Positions 47,201-55,942 of a DNA stretch of 64,000 bases are shown piece after piece. The notes beneath the pieces were generated by a model. The model was not told where the DNA came from and did no database searches. It worked only from the letters and a program-made list of their open reading frames with translations. The position numbers and the translations under genes are program-made. How positions within the stretch are numbered: position 1 is the first letter of the stretch; each line of letters begins with the position of its first letter. The stretch is from Cydia pomonella (taxonomy: Eukaryota; Arthropoda; Insecta; Lepidoptera; Tortricidae): NCBI RefSeq assembly GCF_033807575.1, contig NC_084706.1, forward strand, positions 22,234,725-22,298,724. Reading direction: 5' to 3'.

Positions 47201-50200
47201 CCAAAAATCTGACGGCTCCTGTGCTGCCTCCTATAGTTCGTGCACGCTCCCTATAGTATGTTACTGCTGGGATACATTACACGACCCCGGCATTTCAAGC
47301 TTCGATCACGAATAAAATGCTTCCAGCGTAAACAATGTTCCATTCAAATCTCAGCACGTCTTTTAGAGTCGAAACATTTACAAGGAAATTCATTATTTTG
47401 TTATTACTCAATACTAATAGTAGTATTGAGTACAACTACAACAACATAGGTTAATCGAAGAGTTTTTAGTATATCGAACGAACAAAACTTTTTAGCAAAA
47501 TAATTATTTTCTCTTTTCATGCTCGTAAAATTGACATAAGTAGCGTGTAAGCGACATAAAATTGCTTATTATGCCAGGAAGCATAAAATCATCTATTACG
47601 ACCCTTATTAACTAAGCAATAAAGTTCAAAATCTGCTACACAAACTACTGGCGCGCCCCCTACCGGCCTGAATACGATTTTCTTTAGTCTTGAACAAATA
47701 CGGTAAAATAACCTAAAATATTGGATTATTTTGTAATTTTTCTTCGCAAGCGAAGTGAAAGGCAGAGCGTATAACTTTGGCATAAATGTCCATTTTTATT
47801 CTCGACTATATTGGTCCTCTCTGCGCTCACGCCAATAAATTGGCTGGGATAAAAATGGCTTCTGTAAAGTACAATCTACTATTTTAAAAGCACACTTATT
47901 GTCTTCTATCCATCTTCTGACAATAATGTTAGATGACGTTAACGGCTCGAAGATACCAAATTACTGTATTGTCGCCTATTGGAAGAAATTGTCATAAGCT
48001 ATGAATAAAATTTAATTAATGTTTTCACAGTGAAATATAGTTTAGTGCCACCTACTCTACTGGGTACTTCATTCCAGATAACATTGGACTCTAGAAGATC
48101 ACAAAATCGGAGATTCTAAACCTTTTCTGTGAAGGTGTACTACAAACAACTTCGATTCTGATACAACGAGAACGAATACATAAGCAAATTATAAACTACA
48201 ATTAGATTACAATTACAATTATTACAATTTTGCTGTGAAAGTTGCTTAAATGATCGGTGGATAAATATACATAGGTATTCGTTTTCGATTTTTTATTTAG
48301 AACTAGGTTCGGAACGTGTAATTGAGAAGTGTTACTTATTAAATGACATCCAAAATGTCGTATTATAAAGAACCACTTTTTCTACAGTCTAATCCTATCT
48401 GAAATGGGGTATAGTTACAAGTGTAGTTATACTTGCCGCAATAATATGTAGCAAGTCAGGTATCTTTAGCTCTTTCGCACTTGCACGGCCTTATAGAGCG
48501 GGAGTCCCAACAGTATTGGGCGACTCGCCACTTGGTGCTGCGGCAAGTATAAATAGTGATGCAGGCTGGGCACCGGGCATGACCTTGAAGCTGAGCTCGT
48601 ACTGCTCGCCGCCCCAGATGTCGAGGCCGGGGTCGTAGCCGCCGAGCTGCCAGAACCACGCGCGCGAGATGGCGAACAGCCCGCCCGCCATCACCGGCGA
48701 CCTGCGGCAGTCACCACCGACATGCTTAGCTTAGCAGCGGAGCACGGCTTAGCACGCACTGCGATTCATTTCTTGCGGTTTTAATCTTACAAGTGCGTGC
48801 GCTTATGAAGCATGCCGTAACACTTTTTGCAGTTCTAAAACCGCAAGTAATTACTCACAGTGCTTTCTAAGCCTAAGGGCGCCCGCTAGCTGGCGCGGTT
48901 GCACGGAGCGGGTAAGCGGTTTACCAAACATAGAATCAGCAACGATAACTGGCGCGGACGCGTGCGACGGATTTTACCTACGATGGCACCCGCGTGCGTG
49001 CGCCCTCTCCGTGCACCCGCCCACGTGACGCTGACGCCCCTAAAACGTATAGTCAGATCGCTAAAAACATGACTATTTCGTTTTTCTTCTTGGTCAATCT
49101 ACTTCACAGCGTGAATACAAAGCAGATTTAAGCTTTATCGCAAAAATCGGAAAGAGCCAACTAGTAAAAAGTCATTAGAATCATCTTGAAGGTCCAACAG
49201 ATTGTCGGCTCTATTTCTATGAACAATAGATTACAAGTCAAATAATAGATGAGGACGGTTTCCAGTGCTCCGAAGAAGCATGCGCATGTAACTCTAGAGT
49301 TTACACGCCCATAAATTGTGGGCGCTGCTTAACGGGAAGGGCTCCGGCATGCGGGCCTGGTCGCGCGGCAGCGGCGGCAGGCGCTTGTAGAACAGCTCCC
49401 GTCGAGGGTACTCACGGGAAGGGCTCCGGCATGCGGGCCTGGTCGCGCGGCAGCGGCGGCAGGCGCTTGTAGAACAGCTCCCGTCGAGGGTACTCACGGG
49501 AAGGGCTCCGGCATGCGGGCCTGGTCGCGCGGCAGCGGCGGCAGGCGCTTGTAGAACAGCTCCCAGTCGAAGGCGCCGCGGGCGCCCTCGTCCTGTGCTC
49601 GGTACTCGAACGTGGCGTAGTCCAGCACGTCGATGTAGGGGCAGACTGCCGTGCGGTAGTCTAGAGCTATCGGCTCTGGAAATATATACAAAATCAAATA
49701 AGTTTTTTGTCAGAAATGACAATTTTCTTGCAGGCTGTCTATACTTTTCTTTCTTTCTTTTGTCTTGAGTAGTAGTTAAGGGTTATGACGCAAGCTTTAG
49801 AGATTTTCTCACCTAGCAACGGTGGCAGCCAGTTGACGTTAGCCTCCGTGTGCGAGTCCAGGAACACTAGCACATCTGCCGTGGCCTGCCGCGCGCCCGC
49901 CAGCCGCGCCGTGATGAGCCCGCTGCGTTTCTCCAGCCGTATGACCCGGGCTTTAGGGATGTTAGCGGCTAGGTACGCGTCTAGCTTGCCTTTTAGGAAA
50001 TCTGAAATAAGGGACTGTTGTTATAATTGATGTATAGATATCGGGACCCCGCTTGGTTGCAAAAAAGAGTGTGATGGGGCGCGAATCTTGGTAGGGTATT
50101 TTTAAAGTGAGAAGCATATAACGTACCCTTAGTACCAGCGTCGTCCACCAATAAGACTTATCTTAATAAATACTGCGGCAAGCGGTTCACGACGTTTGCG

Positions 50201-51762
50201 TCCGGAGTATTCCAGTGCTCGTTGTACACAATACCAACCCACGACCAACAACTCTGAACCTACCCTTGGTACTCGCGTCGTCCACCAATAAGACTTCTCT
50301 AAGCAAATGCGGCGGCGAGCGGTGCACGACGCTCTGCGCCGTCCGGAGTAGGGTGCTCCAGTGCTCGTTGTGAAATGGCACCACCACGCTCACAGTGGGC
50401 AGTGATTCTGGAAAGCGTAGTACATTGTGAAAAAACTGGTCAAGAAAACTACAGAGTGGACGCCAAACACAGTGCGGCGTCACAGCAGATCTCGAAGAAG
50501 ATGGCGGCACGACCTTGACGTCTTTCGGGAAGATTGGCCTAATATTGCCATAGACCGAGATGCGTGGAAGAAAGAGAGGGAGGCCTTTGCCCAGCAGTGT
50601 TCAAGATTCAACTTAGCGATGTGTTTATTGCCTGTTGTACATGTTTTTTTATCGTATAGGGATTCATTCCAGAGATGCCTTTGACGAGAGCAGAAGAGCT
50701 CTATTACCCTCCCATACTTGTATAAATCTGATATAACTAACCTATATACAAGCGTGTCTTGCACAGCTTATGCCTGATGTCCCTCAAGGAGCGGTTAAGG
50801 GGAATTTTGTCACTAAGAGCTCCATTAAAGCCATTGACAGCGTAGAGACTTTTTTCTAGAGAAGCCTCTGATGACGACAGAGATGCGGGCTTGCCTTGCT
50901 CTCCAATACCTGTTCACAGAGACCGAGAATTTATATAGCATTTTAAACTCGGAGTTTATTTATATCATACCCATTAGCCCTGAAAAAGGCTATAAACCTT
51001 GAAATAACTTACCTGTGCGTTTTTCATCCTGTTCTATTTGAATATAGTTGTGCCAATCTATTTTCTGAAAAATAAACAATGTATGACTACATGTTATACA
51101 GATTATTCCTCAATGCTTGACTAGTAAAAAATATAAATTCAACATAAGTCAAATTTGGTAATACAAATTCAGTGACTGTGTCCGGAACAAAATAATTCAA
51201 TTTCCTTTAGGAGTAGCTTTTTTAAAAAGCGCCTCGTTCTTTTTACGTTAATAACTGACACCGCGTTATAAAGCGAAGCGAAGAACGCGAGATCACCACA
51301 CAAAGGTGCGATTCTACTTGTAAATAAGTATGATAATAATTCACTGTTGATAATAATATATAATAGTTTATTAAATTGCTGTGAATAAAACAAAGGCGAA
51401 ATTGCGTTTATCTATAAAGACAAAAGATTTATTTTTAAATTCCCTTGCTTGTAGATTCTCATGCCGCGAGCAGCACTACTGAATCGAATTCTACAATTTC
51501 ATACTTCAACAGCCCTTGTTCATTACATAGTACCCATGATATCGAGATTTGTTCTGAGAACTATGATGGCACTTACCTTTGTGCTTTTAGGCACAAATAT
51601 AGGAATGTTGGTGCCGCTTAACGCAATGAAGTGGGGCACCACCGCCGGCGGCGCGCTGTCGGTGAGGTCGGTCCATGACCTCAATGTGTATAGCACTATC
51701 AGGATTATGACGAGGAATATGAGGTTTCGTAGCCGAAGCAAACGGTGCCAGTAGCGACGCAT
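41057..51762 (-). CDS. Polypeptide N-acetylgalactosaminyltransferase, GALNT10/7-like, 13 exons
   Basis: The enzyme transfers GalNAc from UDP-GalNAc to Ser/Thr in the Golgi, starting mucin-type O-glycans; the GALNT7/10 branch prefers glycopeptides. Exons in gene order: 51577-51762, 51013-51064, 50742-50909, 50264-50407, 49813-50001, 49498-49675, 48584-48701, 46212-46322, 45460-45618, 44204-44266, 43187-43320, 42201-42312, 41057-41263; phases agree and give 606 residues, the usual size. Features: type II signal anchor NLIFLVIILIVLYTLRSW, catalytic start LPTVSVVVPFHNEHWSTLLR, metal-binding DSH (~232-234), WGGEQYELSF (~335-344), CSRVGH (His ~363), then a ricin-type lectin domain with QVW and QEW repeats. 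A non-coding 5' exon is implied by the acceptor at 51788. Fly paralogue (Pgant number) was not decided. Several exons have decayed copies beside them. Confidence 0.92.
41640..41937 (+). mobile_element. Full-length tRNA-derived SINE
   Basis: A 298-bp element with box A (GTGGCCTAGTGG) and box B (GGGTTCAAATCC). The body contains CATCGTGAGGAAACCTGC and TGTGCCCAGCAGTGG, and the tail is AATTATTATATTATTAT. Perfect 12-bp target duplications ACAACGTGCAGC stand at 41628-41639 and 41938-41949. This is the widespread lepidopteran SINE type, in transferase intron 12 and antisense to the gene. Confidence 0.9.
42135..42181 (-). pseudogene. Degenerate copy of the start of exon 12
   Basis: Twenty bases past the exon 12 donor, GTGGCTGTCAG is followed by AGAATATGCTGGGACCTACC, parallel to the start of exon 12 (AGGATATGCTGGGACCTGCC). 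It then runs into TAG. Confidence 0.75.
42201..42312 (-). CDS. Transferase exon 12: lectin beta repeat
   Basis: Encodes VKTRRICWDLPESSPHSPVR and LYDCHLGGGNQEWRYDP, a CLD-type and QxW (QEW) repeat. One base completes the split lysine codon. Donor GTGAGT; phase 0. Confidence 0.88.
42619..42955 (-). pseudogene. Tandem degenerate copies of transferase exon 11
   Basis: Two ~129-bp units (42619-42747, 42748-42875) and a partial third (from 42876) each resemble the second half of exon 11. They keep a CAG acceptor (GTGTTCAG) and a GTGAGT donor. In the parental frame they contain TAG and TGA stops, so they cannot replace the exon. Confidence 0.85.
43187..43320 (-). CDS. Transferase exon 11: lectin alpha repeat
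   Basis: Encodes IRPLIAPDLCTDAYHGNNKE and SEQVWEFSWHKDI, the first QxW repeat (QVW) of the ricin-type lectin domain. Donor GTGAGT; phase 2. Confidence 0.9.
43730..43830. repeat. Dispersed repeat (GGTTCCGTAG / CCGTCTGTCTGTC)
   Basis: TTTTTAGGGTTCCGTAGCC followed by AACGGAACCC and CCGTCTGTCTGTCCG is the same type of repeat as at 34490-35180, truncated. Confidence 0.55.
44204..44266 (-). CDS. Transferase exon 10 (63 nt)
   Basis: Encodes VAFDLIAKYPPVEPKAFAEG plus R, the linker between catalytic and lectin domains. TTTTTCAG acceptor and GTAAGC donor; phase 0. Confidence 0.88.
45200..45425 (+). mobile_element. RTE/Jockey-like LINE 3' remnant
   Basis: Broken frames resemble the C-terminus of LINE polyproteins: TWKMPGKRKHGRPNLLG, then a degenerate stretch with WEEVTRAAQDR-like order, ending in AGGGGATAACAGGATGAAAA. 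Intronic and antisense to the gene. Confidence 0.6.
45460..45618 (-). CDS. Transferase exon 9
   Basis: Encodes NYRRVAEVWMDEYAEYLYQR and KLKCKSFRWFMTQ, the conserved end of the catalytic domain. Phase 0 at both ends. Confidence 0.94.
45662..45826. repeat. Dispersed repeat with a long G run
   Basis: GCGTAGGCAGGTACAGGCC and GGTGTCCATGGGTGACGGTA are familiar from many moth introns. A run of about 16 or more G (45729-45744) interrupts it. Confidence 0.55.
45906..46074. mobile_element. MITE with TAA target duplication
   Basis: GTGTAAGGCCTGAGTGGACG and its inverted copy CGTCCACTCAGGCCTTACAC bound a 169-bp element flanked by TAA on both sides (45903-45905, 46075-46077). This is compatible with a PIF/Harbinger-type origin. 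Confidence 0.75.
46212..46322 (-). CDS. Transferase exon 8
   Basis: Encodes IWQCGGRMLDAPCSRVGHVY and KFAPFPNPNHGDFVGK; the GH histidine is a metal ligand in the family. Phase 0 at both ends. Confidence 0.93.
47045..47256. mobile_element. MITE-like element in transferase intron 7
   Basis: Ends CTATAGGGACCGTGCGCG and CGTGCACGCTCCCTATAG are imperfect inverted repeats. Inside are two tandem half-copies sharing TCTGCCATCTTGTGG and ATCGGAAC. Confidence 0.6.
48584..48701 (-). CDS. Transferase exon 7: Gal/GalNAc-T motif
   Basis: Encodes SPVMAGGLFAISRAWFWQLG and DPGLDIWGGEQYELSFK, the hallmark of family 27 transferases. The donor that keeps the frame reads AAG|GTCATG, which is poor at +3 to +6. Confidence 0.9.
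49334..49497 (-). repeat. Two extra 82-bp copies of the exon 6 end and donor
   Basis: The unit starts at 49334, 49416 and 49498 (the last is the true exon end). Copies are virtually identical and each carries the PEPFP coding end; the middle copy keeps GTGAGT and the distal one reads GTTAAG. Because 82 is not a multiple of three, use of a downstream donor would shift the frame. Confidence 0.9.
49498..49675 (-). CDS. Transferase exon 6
   Basis: Encodes EPIALDYRTAVCPYIDVLDY and YRAQDEGARGAFDWELFYKR. Its last 66 nt plus 16 nt of intron form an 82-bp unit that is repeated downstream. Only the first donor (GTGAGT beginning at 49497) keeps the frame to exon 7. Confidence 0.93.
49813..50001 (-). 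CDS. Transferase exon 5: DxH catalytic motif
   Basis: Encodes DFLKGKLDAYLAANIPKARV and ATADVLVFLDSHTEANVNWL; DSH is the manganese-binding DxH motif. Donor GTGAGA; phase 1. Confidence 0.93.
50127..50235 (-). pseudogene. Degenerate copy of transferase exon 4
   Basis: Minus-strand sequence parallels exon 4 from AACGAGCACTGG to GGTGGACGACGC and even keeps a donor-like GTACGT. Small deletions break the frame and an in-frame TAA appears where the parent reads AGA GAA. It starts about 28 bp beyond the donor of the real exon. Confidence 0.75.
50264..50407 (-). CDS. Transferase exon 4: start of catalytic domain
   Basis: Encodes ESLPTVSVVVPFHNEHWSTL and PHLLREVLLVDDASTK, the first beta strands of the GT-A fold with the nucleotide-binding DD. 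Donor GTAGGT; phase 1. Confidence 0.92.
50427..50640 (+). mobile_element. LINE 3' fragment in transferase intron 3
   Basis: A plus-strand frame reads TEWTPNTVRRHSRSRRRWRH and RDAWKKEREAFAQQ, the usual C-terminal end of Jockey/RTE-like reverse transcriptase ORFs. It is a remnant only, antisense to the gene. Confidence 0.6.
50742..50909 (-). CDS. Transferase exon 3
   Basis: Encodes GIGEQGKPASLS and NGFNGALSDKIPLNRSLRDI, typical of the region before the GalNAc-transferase catalytic fold, then CKTRLYI. Phase 1 at both ends. Confidence 0.9.
51013..51064 (-). CDS. Transferase exon 2 (52 nt)
   Basis: Encodes KIDWHNYIQIEQDEKRT, the stem preceding the conserved G(E/K)xGKP motif. It fits between exons 1 and 3 in phase, with TTTTTCAG acceptor and GTAAGT donor. 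Confidence 0.85.
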
Positions 51763-51787
51763 GGTGTAGGTTTACGCTGGGTTTGAT
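51577..51787 (-). CDS. Transferase exon 1: start codon and signal anchor
   Basis: ATG at 51762-51760 opens MRRYWHRLLRLRN followed by a hydrophobic anchor. The 25 bases 51763-51787 are 5' UTR behind a TTTTTTCCAG acceptor, so at least one non-coding exon lies further upstream. Donor GTAAGT; phase 0. Confidence 0.9.
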
Positions 51788-54700
51788 CTGGAAAAAATAT
51801 GGATAGATAAATAGATAAGTAGTAAGTATACTCTTATAGTGTCGCCATATCCGCCAGTCTGTCTGTCTGGCCGTTTGCAGCTTAGCTCAATGATCATTAC
51901 TATCATTCATTAGTACTAGAAAAAAGTTGTATTTTCGCATATATCTATACCTCATCATAAAAGGTAATAGAAATCTGACCGAGGCGTGGTGCGTGTCGCC
52001 GCGACATGGCCAGGTCGTGGCCATACCGTGTCCGCCGTCTACAGTCGGAATTTAGCTGTCATCGAAAAATGTGCGAGTCAATTTTCTTAAAATGCCGTTG
52101 TTTCGTGTCGAAATAGGAGTGTATCCAAAAACTATAAGGATGATGGTGTTACATACCACATGTGGGTACATTTTTTTTCACGTATTAGTCTATAAAACCA
52201 TACAATTTTACAAATAATTCCAGTGACTACTGATTTCTCCGAGTCGGACCATTTTGTGAAATAAACGCGTGGCAATTTGAATATGCATTCTACATTGATG
52301 GTTTAGCATGGAAAACTATTTGTTGTGTGCTAAGCAACGGCGCAATGTATTAAGGTTAAGGCGCTAACGATATTCACAACGGCATTACTGTTTCTTGGCA
52401 CGACCGCCAACCGCTAGCCTCTTGCCGCCGCGAAACAGAGTGGCGCTCGTGCATAATTGATGTTTGAACGTTATCGATAAAAATGTCTGGATATAGTGTG
52501 TATGGAAGTAATTACTTTTCACTTAATGTAGTATACCCATTAATTTCAATGTAATATCGAGTAGGTACGTCATGGAAAAAACTGTATTCATAACAATTAT
52601 TTATTACATTGTAGTTTATACCTATAAGTATATCTTAGTCAGAGTCCTAACAACGATTCGAATAACTGCACTAAGTATAATCAAATATGTTCATGCTTGC
52701 AAAAATATAATTTAACATAATTTTCTTTCGCAGCTCTTCATAACTCTATGTAATATTCGGATTCTGGTAGCCACATATGCTATAATAAAGAAAGTTCATT
52801 CAAAAATACAATTGTAACTATTTTAATAATGTAACCCTGATTTTTACTCCCTTTTGAAGTACAATCCAGACGAGTGATCGCGTCTAACGAGAATCTCACA
52901 GTAAACAATATAAACAAACAGTAAATAAAATCGTTACTAAAATTTAAAAACAATCAAATTAATTATTTATTAATTTTTGATTCGCATAAAATAAGCTTTC
53001 AATTCATGTTACATTTTTTAAAATTAAAAGCTTTAGTATTACATTTATCAATAAAAACCTTTGAGGCAGAACTTATGGATTGACTGATATACCTTACTCC
53101 TACCTTGAAAATCATAGCTTGCAAATAAGGTCAAATATTTAAAGGAAAATTAAATAAGACAATGGCAATTATTACTTAAAACAAACGTTTTAATGTCAAA
53201 ACAATAAGGTAATGTTCAGAACATATAAAATATCGATAGCTGTTACTTTATCGACTTTTCCTCCCTCTAGTGTCGCCACTCTCGTTTCTTACTTCGCGCG
53301 GTTTGTCCAATCACAGTGCGTGCGAGTTGGTTGTCTGGCCACGCCCTCAGTGATGTGGTGGGGGACAGTTGGAGACAAAGAGACTCATTGAAATTATGCT
53401 TCGTTATAAATCTCCTTACTTCTTATATCTATGATCTATACCAAAGTTGCGAATGGCGATTTGTGATTGATAAACCACACCAACAAATTTACAAAAAATA
53501 AATAACTAAATCTAGTTATTTGTTTTTTGTAAATTTGTTGGTGGTGGGTTTTTAGGGTAAGTAAAGTGGAGATGAATTTTACATCAACTTTTTCTTCCTT
53601 CGTTCAAATAAATGTACTTATCAGCCTAATATCATTTATTAATCGAGAGAGTATTACCTACTGCACAATTTACGTACGCGTTACGCAATATTCAGACAAA
53701 TTCAATAGAAGTATTTATTGTCCTTCGAAGATGTCCTTCTGTTCTGCAGGAAAACAAGAAGATTTGAGGAGATTGGTATGGGAACGCCGCCGGGACAGTA
53801 ACCTGCAGCTCCAACTTCAGGGAATTGGGCTGAATGAACGCAGCACGCGATCGACAGCCCGCCTGCTTCCGGCCGGGCGTCCCTACACTACATCTACATC
53901 TACTCTATTGTGTCTATGTTCAAGGTGACGTAGCGGCTATGTAGGTAATTACATTTATGATGTTTAAACAACATGTTGCTTAATTAACACATGTATAAAT
54001 TAATATACATTAAATTAATGTTATTATTATTTGAGGAGTGTCTTTTCAAAAAAAAGGTCTTATTTCCATTTTTCTTTTTCTTTTACTTTCAATTCAGTTC
54101 TACTTATAACATTCACATCAAAAGTGCTTAATTCTGAAATTGTATAGTCATTTAAATGTATGCAATACCTTAGCATTTATGTCAACTTACATTAGTAGAA
54201 TATCAAAAAAAAAACAAAATGAAAACCTCAGCTTTATGTTCTTCCCAATTTCCCGAAAACAGTTTATAGTAGAAATAAGCCAGTATGAAAAGACATTTCT
54301 CATTTGTTATTATAGCAGCATTTCAACTTTCTGCCTGTCTTGAGATAAAGCCTGATGGCAATTGGTCAAGAGTTATAATCATTCTTCCATTTGTCACCTA
54401 AAACATCTCACGGAAAACTTATAATGAAAAAATCTCTTAGATTTAGTCATGCCAAGGAACTCTCAATAGCTCAGCGGTTATCAAACAAACGCACAAGCAT
54501 CGCCAGCAATCACATTATTTATAATCATCAAAACATTGTCACACTGTATATCAATTTTGTATGAACGTGAAAAACTGACTCAAGTCATGTTAATTAGATA
54601 TAACAAAGCTTCAACACGGAAGTATGGTTTTATCAATACCATTCAAAAGCAGTAAAAATGCGTAAATTAGTAATTATAGTCGTAAAATGCATACTGATAA

Positions 54701-55828
54701 AACCTGTTGTGACAGAAATAAAAACAGTAGAATGGACAATGTTATCAATGTGTAGTTTCCATGTAATTTTAAGCTTAAATGCTCAGCTGCAAGGCGAAAA
54801 CAATGATACCGAAATACGAAATAAATTAATGTTATGAAAACAAGTAAAACTGCAATTCTACATTACCTTTCGCACCAATCTGCAAAATTTAACAAATCGA
54901 TATTAAAATATATGTATCTTATACATTTAATTGGCCAGCCATAAGTATCAAGTAACACTAATTCTGTTAGATAAAATAAATTATACAGGTCTGTTTCCTT
55001 CTAAACAAATTTTGGATTTTTATCTAGTAAACAAGACCGGCAGTCCAGCAACAGCAGACACGCAACTGACACGACAAAATTAAATAGCTCTCAGCTCAGT
55101 ATAAATGTCATTTGAACAATGTACGAGAAAAGCAGTAACATATATGATGATTCGAGTGTTAGACAGAAAGAAAGCATTTGACAAATTCAACTCTGAGGTA
55201 ACCGAATTTTATCGGCTTATACTTTTGTTTTTAATTATTTGTAAGGCGTAGGCTGGCTGCATTCAACCAGTATTAGTACAAATAATATAATACTATAAGT
55301 CTATAAATCGTCTACTGTGAGAATTCAAATTTATGTAAATAGTTAATTAACAACGACGATATATTAAATGTATAAACATAGAAAAAACTTTTACATTTAT
55401 TGAACGCAACGGAAAATTCTCGATCGCTACCGTGACAACTGTTTGTTTTTGATTGGTTGAAAATTTTCACGAAAATCCATCTAGATCTGAAGTTTCTCAG
55501 ACACAGTATCATTGAGAATTAAATGAAGATTGACCAATAAATTCAGTTATTGACGTAGAGCAAGGTGAGAAATTACATGTTTCCCGTTAATTTCGCCAGG
55601 ATAAACTTAAAAGTGTCCCCCTGTGGTAAAAGTTATTGAGGATATCCGGTGCCCGTATTTCGGGTTAAAGTACGCTTCGCGAAGCGTTATTCTAACTTTT
55701 TATAATTAAGTTAGCATTTACAGGCGTTTTAATCTTAGCTGAAGAGCTGTCGTGGTTCATTTTATTTCAACATTTGTAATCCGACGCGTTGTAAAGGCGG
55801 TCATCATTAGTTCAGTTGATCTTTTCAG
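51788..55828. other. Divergent spacer between transferase and calnexin
   Basis: Contains the unseen 5' non-coding exon(s) and promoter of the transferase and the calnexin promoter. A dispersed repeat is at 53716-53912. Inverted CCAAT (ATTGG) occurs at 55452-55456 and CCAAT at 55534-55538. I could not place a convincing ER-stress element or TATA box. Confidence 0.4.
53716..53912 (+). repeat. Dispersed repeat family C, copy 1
   Basis: Shares AACCTGCAGCTCCAACTTCA and ACAGCCCGCCTGCTTCCGGC with the reverse complement of 62360-62545, about 80 to 85 percent alike by eye over ~190 bp. Confidence 0.75.
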
Positions 55829-55942
55829 ATGGCTCGATTGACTCGTGAGGTGTGTGTTTTAAGTGCCTTATTGGTGCTAGTGACTTCAGCGGCGAATGTT
55901 TATGCCGACAGCGAAGACTCTAATGATGGAGTCACCGTAGAG
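55829..55942 (+). CDS. Cnx99A: Calnexin exon 1: signal peptide
   Basis: Starts MARLTREVCVLSALLVLVTS, probable cleavage after VYA, then acidic DSEDSNDG. Donor GAG|GTTAGT. Confidence 0.88.
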
